Shown: in pieces, positions 29,326 through 37,274 of the stretch
Position numbering within the stretch: position 1 is the stretch's first letter
How the letters are laid out: every line of letters starts with the position of its first letter
Source: VXOI01 sp965197575
Lineage (GTDB): Bacteria > Chloroflexota > Dehalococcoidia > Lucifugimonadales > UBA3495
Assembly (NCBI GenBank): GCA_965197575.1
Contig: OZ240214.1
Location: 186,001-250,000 of the forward strand
Direction: 5' to 3'
Length of the DNA: 64,000 bases
Made by a program: the position numbers and the translations under genes
Notes under the pieces: generated by a model
Told to the model about the DNA's origin: nothing
Database searches by the model: none
What the model saw: the letters and a program-made list of their open reading frames with translations, nothing else

Positions 29326-29688
29326 CCCACGCCGGTATTGATGTCCGCGTCCTCTTTTCGGTTCTCTACGTCTCGTCGATTGCAGTTTATATCCGTTCGA
29401 GCGATTCAGTCGCAGGTGGCTCTGGCTAACCTCTCCCCCGTCATTCCCGTTCTCTGCCTTCACTATCTTCAGAATCTCGAAGCCAAGCGACTGCACCCTT
29501 GCATTGACGGACGCAGACGGCTTCCCCACGCCTGAGATACCGAGCTTGAGGGATATCTCGGACTCGGCCACTTTGGGTATGTCAGAAAGGTTTAATTTAC
29601 CAATGCTTGACAGAGAATTCCGTAGTATTTTATTATGATTTTGTGCGGTATTCGTAGCACAGGAGCTTATGTCGTCGTGAGATAGCAT
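29326..29688 (-). CDS. Hypothetical protein, 3' end replaced by IS5 remnant
   Basis: An open frame of about 120 codons from ATG 29688 (GAGGGG 10 bases upstream), beginning MLSHDDISSCATNTAQNHNK. It contains no motif I can name; its serine/asparagine-rich composition differs from the IS genes. The C-terminal basic residues come from the IS5 junction. It may be a true but truncated gene. Confidence 0.35.
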
Positions 29689-29709
29689 GGGCTGATCCCC
29701 TCAATGAGG

Positions 29710-29748
29710 CCCGGAGTTGGTCTGAAACTTGGCTCCGGGTCTTTTTTT
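29710..29748 (+). terminator. Rho-independent terminator
   Basis: CCCGGAG (29710-29716) and CTCCGGG (29733-29739) form a 7-bp stem with a 16-base loop, followed by TCTTTTTTT. The orientation is plus strand. No intact plus-strand gene lies just upstream, so it may be a relic or an attenuator. Confidence 0.6.
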
Positions 29749-29944
29749 GTTTCCGTTATTTTATCCCTTTCTTGGGTAACTGCAACAAGTCCTCACTTGC
29801 CACGGAATTCGTCAAGATATTGACCGGGCGTAGCCGAGAGGGTAAATTCCATAGTGCAACAGCAACTCCAACCCACGACCAACAAGGATCTATTTCGATG
29901 CGTGGTCTGTCTAAATCCTCGGCGAAAGGCACGTCTTCGTGCCT

Positions 29945-30010
29945 CCTGACGGGCTACGCATCGGGTGTTGGTTGCTGTTGCGAGTGCCTATCGCCCTAAA
30001 CGTCAGGAGG
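29945..30010 (+). promoter_or_regulatory. Possible structured leader masking a ribosome-binding site
   Basis: CCTGACGGGC (29945-29954) can pair with GCCC and CGTCAGG (29993-30007), placing part of the AGGAGG ribosome-binding site (30005-30010) in a stem. A smaller perfect hairpin AGGCACG-TCTT-CGTGCCT lies at 29927-29944. The fold is inferred from sequence only. Confidence 0.35.
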
Positions 30011-30018
30011 CGCCCGCT

Positions 30019-30736
30019 GTGAAGAACCAATACTTCGGTGACATCTACGACTACATCAAATACGGTCTGCTTCGCCGTCTGAGTCCCAAGGGAGAAGTCA
30101 GCACCACCCTCTGCTGGATGCTGACGCCCAACGACCAAGGGAAGGACGGACACCGCATCAGCTACCTCGAAGACCACGCGAAGTGGTGAGACTTCGCCCC
30201 CCCCCCCGTGTTCGACCGCCTTATTACATCGGTTGACCGTCAGTTGCGGGATACAAATGTTATAGAGGCAAGCGGGCTGTTGCCCAACACGAGATTCTAC
30301 ACTCAGCTCCTGACCGATAACACCGACGAGCGGAAAACGTACTTCGACGGCTTCCTCAAGTCGTCGCAAGGCAGGGGTTTGGTGTGCTTCGACCCCGACA
30401 ACGGGCTTGAGGTCAAGTCGGTGAAGTACGGTAGGAAGCAGTCATCCAAGTTCCTCTATATGCACGAGGTCTCGGAGTCATTCAACAAGGGCCACTCCTT
30501 ACTTATCTACCAGACTATGCTCTACAAGCCGGATCAGTTTGCCAGGGAACTGGCGGACAACCTACAGCAGGAAACCAAGTCGCCGGGGCCGGTGTGTGTT
30601 CAAAGCTCCGGGTGCAGCCTTCTTCCTTGTCTCACAAGCCAAGCATCAGGAGCAATTCGCGGAGGTCGCCTCAGAGATAAAAGAGCGTTGGAGCATTCTG
30701 CTGTCCGTCGCACAGTACCCCAAAGGAGACACCTGA
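30019..30736 (+). pseudogene. Conserved protein of unknown function (KNQYFGD type), broken
   Basis: GTG 30019 follows a perfect AGGAGG. The protein begins VKNQYFGDIYDYIKYGLL and has CWMLTPND, GLVCFDPDNGLEVKS and KYGRKQSSKFLY, motifs I associate with a recurrent bacterial family of unknown function. A TGA at 30187-30189 interrupts the frame (likely CGA to TGA), and an 11-base C run follows at 30197-30207. Near 30595 a GT-repeat length change shifts the frame; the correct tail (FKAPGAAFFLVSQAKHQ) ends at 30736. Confidence 0.65.
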
Positions 30737-30803
30737 ACCTTCGTAGAGATTAAGGAAGCCGGACGGCAGATCGTTCCCAATTCTTGCAGTAGGAGGCACC
30801 TTC

Positions 30804-31367
30804 ATGCTAACTCGACTTCTATTTGTTCTCGTGTTGCTTATCTTGACTACGGCGTGCTCCGCAGTTTCTTCTGCTCCTAAGACTCCTTCGCCCTCGGCAG
30901 CACCTGGCTTGTCTGTGTCCGAAAAACAGCAAACCTCTGAGACGCCGACTGTGGCCCCGTCTGATTGCTTCGGAGATAATTACATACAGCAGATTCGCGC
31001 CGAATATGCGGCCAATCATCTCCGAGCAACTGACACTTATATTAACCAGCGAGTATGCCTCCGAGGGACGATAGGGGGATTCCACCAAGGAGGGTCGCTA
31101 TGGCAGGTCTATGCAACCATTGGAGAGAGCGCGAGATTTACGATTGGTTTTTCGGATAGGATTAGTTGGGATGGTAACAAGTCCGAGGAAGAGAACGAAG
31201 AAATCTTAAGGAAGCGAGAGGTTCTTCGAGAGTGGATGATGACAAGTAGCGTTGGGGATGCGGTTGAGGCTGAATGCAGAATCCAGACGTTCGCCCCTAC
31301 AAAGCAACAACCAAAGATGACACCAGAGATTCCGATATTTACAAACTGCGAGTGGGTGGAGGAATAG
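30804..31367 (+). CDS. Lipoprotein with tRNA_anti-like (OB-fold) domain
   Basis: A 187-aa protein with a lipobox (LILTTAC, cysteine at residue 18) after a short basic N-terminus, so it is exported and lipid-anchored. A proline/serine linker follows. Then comes QIRAEYAANHLRATDTYINQ and VCLRGTIGGF, resembling the tRNA_anti-like OB-fold found in many small lipoproteins. GTAGGAGGCACC precedes the ATG. It is isolated between a pseudogene and a transposase. Function unknown. Confidence 0.7.
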   Translation: MLTRLLFVLVLLILTTACSAVSSAPKTPSPSAAPGLSVSEKQQTSETPTVAPSDCFGDNYIQQIRAEYAANHLRATDTYINQRVCLRGTIGGFHQGGSLWQVYATIGESARFTIGFSDRISWDGNKSEEENEEILRKREVLREWMMTSSVGDAVEAECRIQTFAPTKQQPKMTPEIPIFTNCEWVEE

Positions 31368-31386
31368 GGTAGAGGAAGGACAGGGG

Positions 31387-32400
31387 CTACTTCCTCCGTG
31401 CCCCGGTCATCCGCATTTCTTGTCCGCCTCTACCAGACTTGCCCGTGGTTACCCGGGCCGACCCACTAGTGCCTTGATAACCAACGGTCTTGGCCTCGCT
31501 CTTCTTTCGTGCCCTGGCTGCACTCTTGGCTGCGGAAGTCGCCGCCTTGAATTCGCTGACCGCCTCCACTAGGTCAGTCCATTCGTCGAGCTTCACGCCA
31601 AGCTTAGCCGCCTGCGCCGGTGTCCCACCTTTGTGCGCCTCATGGTCTCGGAACAGATTGTAGTCAATTACGAAACCATCCAGGGTGTCCTGTCCGGTCT
31701 TCCGGGTCTGCAACCCTCGCATTACTTTGGTGCGCTGACGGAAGGTTCCTTGCATCCGCTCAGAGCGGTTGTTGTTGACTATATCGTAGATGCTCGGTGC
31801 TACGAAGTGCCTGGTGTTTGGGAATATTAAGGAGATTGCCGCGCCGTAGGAACCAAGACCGTCGGTGGTTATCGTTTTCGGAGGTATCCCGCCGTTGGCT
31901 TTCGTAGCCTTCTCGAATACAGCGATGGCGTCCTTCTCGCCTCTATACGGAGACAGATGAGAAGCAAGAACGTACCGAGTGTCGAAGTCCATCACGTTCC
32001 AGTTCCACATCCGTTTGCCGCCGACCTTGAGTTGCATCTCGTCCGCTACCCAATGGCCGGATGTTTCAGGTGCGTGTTGGCCAACTATTACTCCGGCAAG
32101 CTCTGAATACTCTTTCACCCACCGATGGATTGTGTGCTTCGACGGTTCTGGGACGCCAAAGTTTCTCCCTAGAATCTCAGCGATTTGCTTGTAAGACATC
32201 CCGCTGTGGTACATATCAACTGCCGCGCCGATGTGCTCGGTCCGGTTCCAACTGCCGAAGGCATTGCCGATTGCGTTGAACTTCCGGTCGCAGTCCTTAC
32301 ATTGATAACGCTGGTAACCATTACGGGTGCCCTTCTTGATGACTTCGGTAGACTCGCAATGAGGACAGTTGACCGTAACGGTCTGTTGGAACTCAGCCAT
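31387..32400 (-). CDS. IS6-like DDE transposase with N-terminal zinc ribbon
   Basis: The 337-aa protein starts at ATG 32400 with GGAGG upstream. The N-terminus is a zinc ribbon (CPHCES and CKDCDRKF), followed by a helix-turn-helix (MSYKQIAEILGRNFG). The DDE core is WVADEMQLKVGGKRMWNWN, TITTDGLGSYGAA and NNNRSERMQGTFRQRTKVMRG, the IS6-type layout. The lysine-rich tail is unusual. The gene is undamaged, but I could not find convincing terminal inverted repeats. Confidence 0.75.
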   Translation of the reverse strand: MAEFQQTVTVNCPHCESTEVIKKGTRNGYQRYQCKDCDRKFNAIGNAFGSWNRTEHIGAAVDMYHSGMSYKQIAEILGRNFGVPEPSKHTIHRWVKEYSELAGVIVGQHAPETSGHWVADEMQLKVGGKRMWNWNVMDFDTRYVLASHLSPYRGEKDAIAVFEKATKANGGIPPKTITTDGLGSYGAAISLIFPNTRHFVAPSIYDIVNNNRSERMQGTFRQRTKVMRGLQTRKTGQDTLDGFVIDYNLFRDHEAHKGGTPAQAAKLGVKLDEWTDLVEAVSEFKAATSAAKSAARARKKSEAKTVGYQGTSGSARVTTGKSGRGGQEMRMTGARRK

Positions 32401-32483
32401 CGTGTGCCTCCAGCTTCGAGCGTTGTGGCTGCCGCTGCGATACTAAAAGCGTACAATGACGAGGCGAATTCACGGTAGATGAC

Positions 32484-33719
32484 TAGTAGTTCAACAACCT
32501 TGAATTGCTGGATATAGAGACTTCAGTTTGATGCGCGCATCCTCGGTGGTGAAGCGCCAGTTCACTTGTATCGTGTCCCGGTTGCGTCGGCCTTGCCAAG
32601 CGTTGACCTCGCGGCGCAGGATACTTTGGCTGGCCATACGCCGGTCCAGACATTGCCGGGCCAGCACCCCGATCTCAATCTCGGCCATGTTCAGCCAACT
32701 CCCATGTTTCGGCGTGTAGCGGACCTCCAGCCGTTCGGCGATGCGCCGCGCCTCGGCAGGCTCAAACGCCTCGTACAACGAGGCCGGATGGTGGGTGTTC
32801 AGGTTGTCCATCACCAGCACAATCCGGTCCTTGCCAGCATAGTCCTCATCCACCAGCTTCTTGATCTGCCGCGCCCAATCCACTTTCGTGCGGCGGTCCG
32901 TCACTTCGACCCGCCGCCATCCTGCCAAGGGCGCAAACAACATGAACCGGTTGCTCACGCCATTGCGCTCGTATTCGTAATCGTACACCGCCGCCGCGCC
33001 CGGCCCGGCCGGCCGCCCCACCCGGGTCTCCTTCACTTGCTGTTTGCTGGTCTCATCCAGGCACCCCAGCACTTCGTTGTCCCCGTAGGAGCGCTGGTAG
33101 ACTTCCAGTACATCTTCCATCGCGCACACAAAGTCCGCGTTGCTTTCAGGCGGGATGCACCAGCACTCTTTCAGCCAGGGCTTGAGTTCGTTTTTTTAAG
33201 CGCCTGGCGCACCGTCTCGCCGCTGATGCTCTCCACTATCTCGCATTCGACCAGCTGGTCCGCCAACAACTTCAGCGTCCAACGCACGCGGCCTTCCGGC
33301 GGTTCCGCACAGGCCAACGCAATCAAGTGGGCTTCCCCGGCGCCATCCAGTTTCTTCTGACGGCGGCGCAGTTGCCGCTTACGGTTCAGCGCCGCCTCAA
33401 TCCCTTCCTCCACACAACAACGGCGCACCCTTTCAACCGTCGCGCTGCTAATCTTGAGAACTCTGGCAATCTCTTCGTCCTTCAGGGACCCGTCTGCTTG
33501 CGCCTCATTGCTCAGCAGCAAGATGCGGGCATGGGTCTGCTTATACGCCGCCGCACGCCCGCGGGAAACCAACGCCTTCAGTTCCTGTTGCTCTTCGGTT
33601 GTCAGCTGGATACGGTATTTCTTGGCCGGCATGACGATTCTCCCTTGCTCCAATCCACTAATCCCTATGCTTGGGAGAATACATCCTTCATGCCTCATTT
33701 CAAAGCTGTTGGTCTACTA
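32484..33719 (-). mobile_element. IS630-family element, copy 6 (complete)
   Basis: TA 32484-32485 and 33718-33719 in CTAG. Ends GTAGTTCAACAACCTTGAAT and, reverse-complemented, GTAGACCAACAGCTTTGAAA. These are the termini seen on MITE-D (11607-11736). The right end lies 78 bp from the tRNA gene. Confidence 0.87.
32491..33632 (-). CDS. IS630 transposase, copy 6, -1 frameshift type
   Basis: orfA from ATG 33632 (GGGAGAA upstream) reads MPAKKYRIQLTTEEQQ, with a helix-turn-helix at LKISSATVERVRRC. The A7 run is at 33191-33197. orfB has GCLDETSK, LVMDNLNTHH and SWLNMAEIEIG and ends at 32491. It is the most divergent of the six copies, yet the frameshift run and its phase are conserved. No lesion is visible. 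Confidence 0.85.
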
Positions 33720-33796
33720 GCAAGCAACATATATATTCCCAGTGGATCACACCGTGGTCTATAATCGTGGTATGGGGTACGCCCCTAATCGCAGTG

Positions 33797-33889
33797 GCGG
33801 GGATGGTGGGATTCGAACCCACGGAGGTGGTGCTAGCACCTCGCTCAAGTGAAAATCGAGTCCTTTAGTCCGCTCAGGCACATCCCCGC
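33797..33889 (-). tRNA. Class II tRNA, anticodon loop UUUUCAC (isotype uncertain)
   Basis: The acceptor stem GCGGGGATG pairs with CATCCCCGC (up to 9 bp). The T arm is GTGGG-TTCGAAT-CCCAC. A long variable arm GAGGTG-loop-CACCTC marks class II (Leu, Ser or Sec type). The anticodon arm CTCGA-TTTTCAC-TTGAG places UUC at 34-36 (33853-33851), a glutamate anticodon that does not belong on a class II body. No CCA is encoded. It may be a diverged or pseudo tRNA, or the loop is misread by one position. Confidence 0.65.
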
Positions 33890-33897
33890 AGAAACAG

Positions 33898-33995
33898 AAG
33901 AAGCACTGCCACTCTTCCAGCTTAGGCAAACGAAAATAGCAAGCGTTCGGCTAGCTATGCTCGCACCTTAAGCCAAAAAAGTGGCAGTGCTTCTT
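33898..33995. repeat. Large palindrome upstream of the tRNA
   Basis: AAGAAGCACTGCCACT (33898-33913) is perfectly repeated in inverse as AGTGGCAGTGCTTCTT (33980-33995), separated by 66 bp. It extends by three more pairs past one bulge. It could be a short mobile element, an integration-site-like hairpin or a structured transcript. Confidence 0.6.
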
Positions 33996-34020
33996 TGTAT
34001 TTATAGTCTAGGCCGGATGG

Positions 34021-34068
34021 AATGGGGTGTCAACGTTCAGGCCCCAAGTTGGAACGGCGCCCCCAGGG
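34021..34068 (-). pseudogene. IS5 remnant 2, small left piece
   Basis: The segment GGCCCCAAGTTGGAACGGCG matches, in inverse, part of IS5 remnant 1 near 29290-29316. It continues remnant 2 (36623-36887) across the ISAs1 insertion, with an 8-bp CCCCAGGG duplication at the ISAs1 ends. Confidence 0.65.
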
Positions 34069-34186
34069 CAGGACGATTGCAAAGTCGGGGAAGGAGGTTT
34101 AAAAGATAGGGAAGTGAGCTATGGGAGTATGTGGATATGGAAGCGGTCAAGTGCTTGGACAAGTGCCGGATCCCAGGAGGGCCCGC

Positions 34187-35516
34187 TGACAGGGGTATGT
34201 ATAGGGTTTTTATGCGGGGGCATGGCGGGTGACCTCCAGGTTGAGCTTGGGTTCCGGCCAGGGTTCGGGCAGCAGCCAGACCCGGTTCCAGAGCCGGCCC
34301 CGGAGCAGCAACCGCCTCAGCCAGTCGATGCCGTGGCGGATTACGCTGACGGTCCGGCCCGGCCTGCTCCAACTGCTGTGGTGAGTGGACGCCAGGTGTT
34401 TCGGAGGCGCTCTCAGGTTGCTTGGGGCGATCCTCCGGTCATTGGCGTCTTCCACCCTGGTCCCATAGGCCAGGGTCAGCAGCGTCGCCACCGGCAGCAC
34501 CAGCCAGTGCCGGGAGATGCGCGCCGGGCCGGTTCTCCTGGTCTTGTCCCATTTCCATCCCAGGCTCTTGACCGCTTTGAACCCCAACTCGATCCAGAAG
34601 CGCAGCGCGTACCAACTCACCCCGACTTCCTCCGGCGGAAGGTCGGTCAGGATGATCCAGGGCTCCTCCTGTTCCACGTGCCAGACCGCCAGCAGGGTGC
34701 AACGGCGTTTGGCGTTGGCCCCGCCGAAAGCGGTTCCCCGGCCAATCCAGGCGGTGTCGGGACGAGGAACGAAGGCGCGGGCCGGCAGTCGGCGGCCTTT
34801 CCCGGCGCAGAAGGTGACGTTTTTCGGATACCTGATGTAGGGATGCCAGCCCTGAGCGCGTATCTGCTTCCACAATTTGGGACTGGCCAGGCCCCGGTCG
34901 CACAGCACGATCACGGTCCTTTCCCTGGGGACAGCCGGGGCCAGATCCGGCAGCAGTTCCACTATCGGGTCCATCCAGGACCCTCGCTGGTTGGCGCGGC
35001 GGATGCGCCAGGCCACGGGAATGGCGCAACTCCGGCAGACCACGCTGATGACGATGGCGGTGGTTTCGTCCCCTTTCAACGTGGGGTCAACCGCCAGGGC
35101 CAGCCAGCCGGAACGCCACCAGGCCAGGACCCATTTCAGCAGCGGCGCGAAGCAGAGATTCACCTCCAGTTCGGTCTGGCAGGGACGGGCCCGGTCGCTG
35201 CCGTCGTATAACCACTCCCGGAGATACTGGCGCAGGTTGTTCCAGGCGCCCCAGGGCGAGAGGGCAGAGGCCACGGCGTTCTGGCAGGCGCTGCCAGCCA
35301 GAATAGCCCCGCAGACCCACAGGACCAGCCCGGCCAATTGAGCCTGAGTGAGGTGGGGCAGATGCGTTTCAATCATCTGCTGCATCTGATAGCATTCCCT
35401 GGGAAGGCGCATGGGACCCCTCCGGCTTCTGGTTTCGTCATAGCTGCCAAGATGCCGGATTCCCGTGCGCTTTCCAAGTTCTCAGACCAATTTCACTCCA
35501 TACATACCCTTGTCAG
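34187..35516 (-). mobile_element. IS4-like element, copy 2, with 11-bp target duplication
   Basis: Ends CTGACAGGGGTATGTATAG and, reverse-complemented, CTGACAAGGGTATGTATGG. The duplicated target AGGAGGGCCCG is at 34176-34186 and 35517-35527. Uninterrupted ISAs1 copy 3 reads straight through this sequence once. Confidence 0.9.
34210..35412 (-). CDS. IS4-like DDE transposase, copy 2
   Basis: The 400-aa protein from ATG 35412 (MRLPRECYQMQQM) is colinear with copy 1. Candidate catalytic residues are in LAVDPTLKGDE, VIVLCDRGLASPKLW and WIELGFKAVKSLGWKWDK. The frame is intact and both ends and the duplication are preserved, so it is a potentially active element. Confidence 0.82.
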   Translation of the reverse strand: MRLPRECYQMQQMIETHLPHLTQAQLAGLVLWVCGAILAGSACQNAVASALSPWGAWNNLRQYLREWLYDGSDRARPCQTELEVNLCFAPLLKWVLAWWRSGWLALAVDPTLKGDETTAIVISVVCRSCAIPVAWRIRRANQRGSWMDPIVELLPDLAPAVPRERTVIVLCDRGLASPKLWKQIRAQGWHPYIRYPKNVTFCAGKGRRLPARAFVPRPDTAWIGRGTAFGGANAKRRCTLLAVWHVEQEEPWIILTDLPPEEVGVSWYALRFWIELGFKAVKSLGWKWDKTRRTGPARISRHWLVLPVATLLTLAYGTRVEDANDRRIAPSNLRAPPKHLASTHHSSWSRPGRTVSVIRHGIDWLRRLLLRGRLWNRVWLLPEPWPEPKLNLEVTRHAPA

Positions 35517-36622
35517 AGGAGGGCCCGGGGAGTCCGGCATCCCTTTCAGGCCATGCTGCGGCTGACGCTGCTGGGCTTGGTCTGCGGCCAGACCACCATG
35601 GCCCACACATCGCCCTCTTCGCCAGGATGCACTGGCCGGCACTGAAGGAGCCTTTGGGTTTTCTCAGAAACCATCCGCCCCACGCCGCCGCTATCTCCCG
35701 CACCCTGGCCGGTGTCCCTTATGCGCAGTTGCAAGGGGCCCTGACCGGATGGGTGGCTCGCGTGGTGGCGGACCGGGAGGTGAACGCCCCGGCAGACGGC
35801 AAGCGGGCCAAGCAGTCCGAGGATGCCAAGGGCCATCCCCCGGTGATGGTGAACGTGCTGGCCCATGACCTGAGGTTGGGTCCGGCCCGGTGGCCGGCAT
35901 CGGAGAAACGGCACGAACCCGGGGTGTTGCGGGAACAGTTGGCCCAACTGTTCGAGCGCTATCCCGGCCTGAGACTGCTGACCATGGACGCCCTGTACAC
36001 GGAGCGGGACCTGTGTCAGGCCATAGTCAGCTACGGACGGGACTGCCTGGCGCGTATCAAGGGGAACCGGCCCGAGGCGCTGGCGGCATTGGCGGACGGG
36101 TTTGCCGTGGAGGAACCGGGTGAGCCTGAGGCGGAGACCGTGGGGAAAAAGCGGGTGTGATCGAGAGGCGGCGCATCTGGACCGGTGCGGCACTGGCCGG
36201 CTATATTCGGGATGAGTTGGGCTTTCCCGGAGCGAGGCAGGGGGTGATGGTGGAGAAGGAGGCGGTGGACATAGCCGCCGGGGAGGTGAGCCGGGAGCGC
36301 CGGTATCTGCTGACCAGCCTGAGTTCCCGGCGGTGCGGACCAAAGGAACTGCTTCGAGGGTTCCGCAATCACTGGAGGGTTGAGAACAGCCTGCGCCACG
36401 TGAAGGACCGCAGTTGGGATGAGGACGTCCACACGCTGCGCCGTCCGGGACTGGGTGAGGTATACGCCACCCTGGTCAACACCGGGCTGAACGCCCTGCG
36501 CCCGGAAGAATGGTTTCCTCATCGGATGTCCATGCCCCTGCGAGCCAAGACCTGCGCCTTCCGCCCAACGCTGACCATCGCCCGCCTCTGCGGTCAACCC
36601 TCCTGACTTTGCAATCGTCCTG

Positions 36623-36887
36623 TGCCCCAGGGTGGCAGGCCGTGGGGCGCCAGGGTATGCCGCCGCGCAACACATGCAGGATGCCATTTACAACTTCCCG
36701 AGGGTCCACGGTCCGTGGGTGCCCCCTGGGTTTGCTTAGCGCCAGCAAGGGGGCTGACCCGGCCCATTGGGCCTCGGTCAAATCCCTGGGATAAGGTTTT
36801 CTATTCATACCCCCGGCATATTCAGATTCCCGGTCCGCTGCCCAAGAAGGACTTGGGCCAGTTTAGCCCATTCTCACACACCCTCTT
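36623..36887 (-). pseudogene. IS5-family transposase remnant 2, N-terminal part
   Basis: From ATG 36808: MNRKPYPRDLTEAQW, HPRTVDPREVVNGILHVLRGGIPWR, the usual IS5 (IS427-like) N-terminal domain. The reading frame is lost just before the ISAs1 insertion at 36622. The IS terminus GAGGGTGTGTGAGAA (minus strand) is at 36872-36887 and cuts into a ParA-like gene. Confidence 0.78.
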
Positions 36888-37040
36888 AGAAAGCGAAGGA
36901 GGCATTTGCTTGAGGGTCATAGTCAATTAACAAAACATTTTTGTAATAGTGGTGAGCGAGGGTCCTGCTTATCTCTACGGCTAAAGTAGTTTTCCCAACG
37001 CCCCCTTCATGTTTATGAACATCAAAACTGGTGTTGCCAA
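36888..37040 (-). pseudogene. ParA/MinD-type partition ATPase, N-terminal fragment
   Basis: TTG 37040, after GGAGG, starts ATPVLMFINMKG. A one-base deletion in a G run (AAGGGGGCG) shifts into GGVGKTTLAVEISRTL, the deviant Walker A motif of ParA ATPases. Then follow VLLIDYDPQANASF and truncation by IS5 remnant 2. The intact protein would segregate a plasmid, integrative element or chromosome. It has no ParB or replication gene nearby. Confidence 0.72.
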
Positions 37041-37274
37041 TACACCTCCGCTTGGGTCGCCTTGTGAGTGGACTGAACTGTCACAAATGCCACACGTTCT
37101 ACCCGTATTATTCGATACCGGGGTATTCGGGCATACGGGAAATATACACCATTGGGGCAGCGCCATGCCGTCCTGCGCTGGGTTAGAAGCCTTCCGCGAT
37201 TGTGATACCATATCGGCGGGCCGTTCGATTAGCATAATGGTCCATGATCGCACCTTATCGTCAGGAGACATAAT

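Larger units (their letters stand above)
34135..36606 (+). pseudogene. ISAs1 transposase, copy 2, interrupted
   Basis: The first codons lie before 34187, where the IS4-like element enters. The gene resumes at 35528 (GVRHPFQAM in one frame), then shifts near 35605 (two extra bases in CCCACACATCG compared with copy 1) into ALFARMHWPALKEPLGF, up to KKRV at 36160. The last part, IERRRIWTGAALAGY to 36606, is in the -1 frame after G-AAA-AAG. It is dead because of the insertion and the indel. Confidence 0.8.
34069..36622 (+). mobile_element. ISAs1-family element, copy 2, carrying a nested IS4-like element
   Basis: Ends CAGGACGATTGCAAAGTC and GACTTTGCAATCGTCCTG form an 18-bp perfect inverted repeat. 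Host duplication CCCCAGGG flanks it, allowing two extra bases at the right end. The ISAs1 sequence is 34069-34186 plus 35528-36622; the middle is the IS4-like element. Confidence 0.85.

Noticed and set aside
33797..33889. Selenocysteine tRNA
   Set aside because: The loop has UCA only if shifted by one base, the D arm does not fit, and no selenoprotein or SelA/SelB gene is seen.
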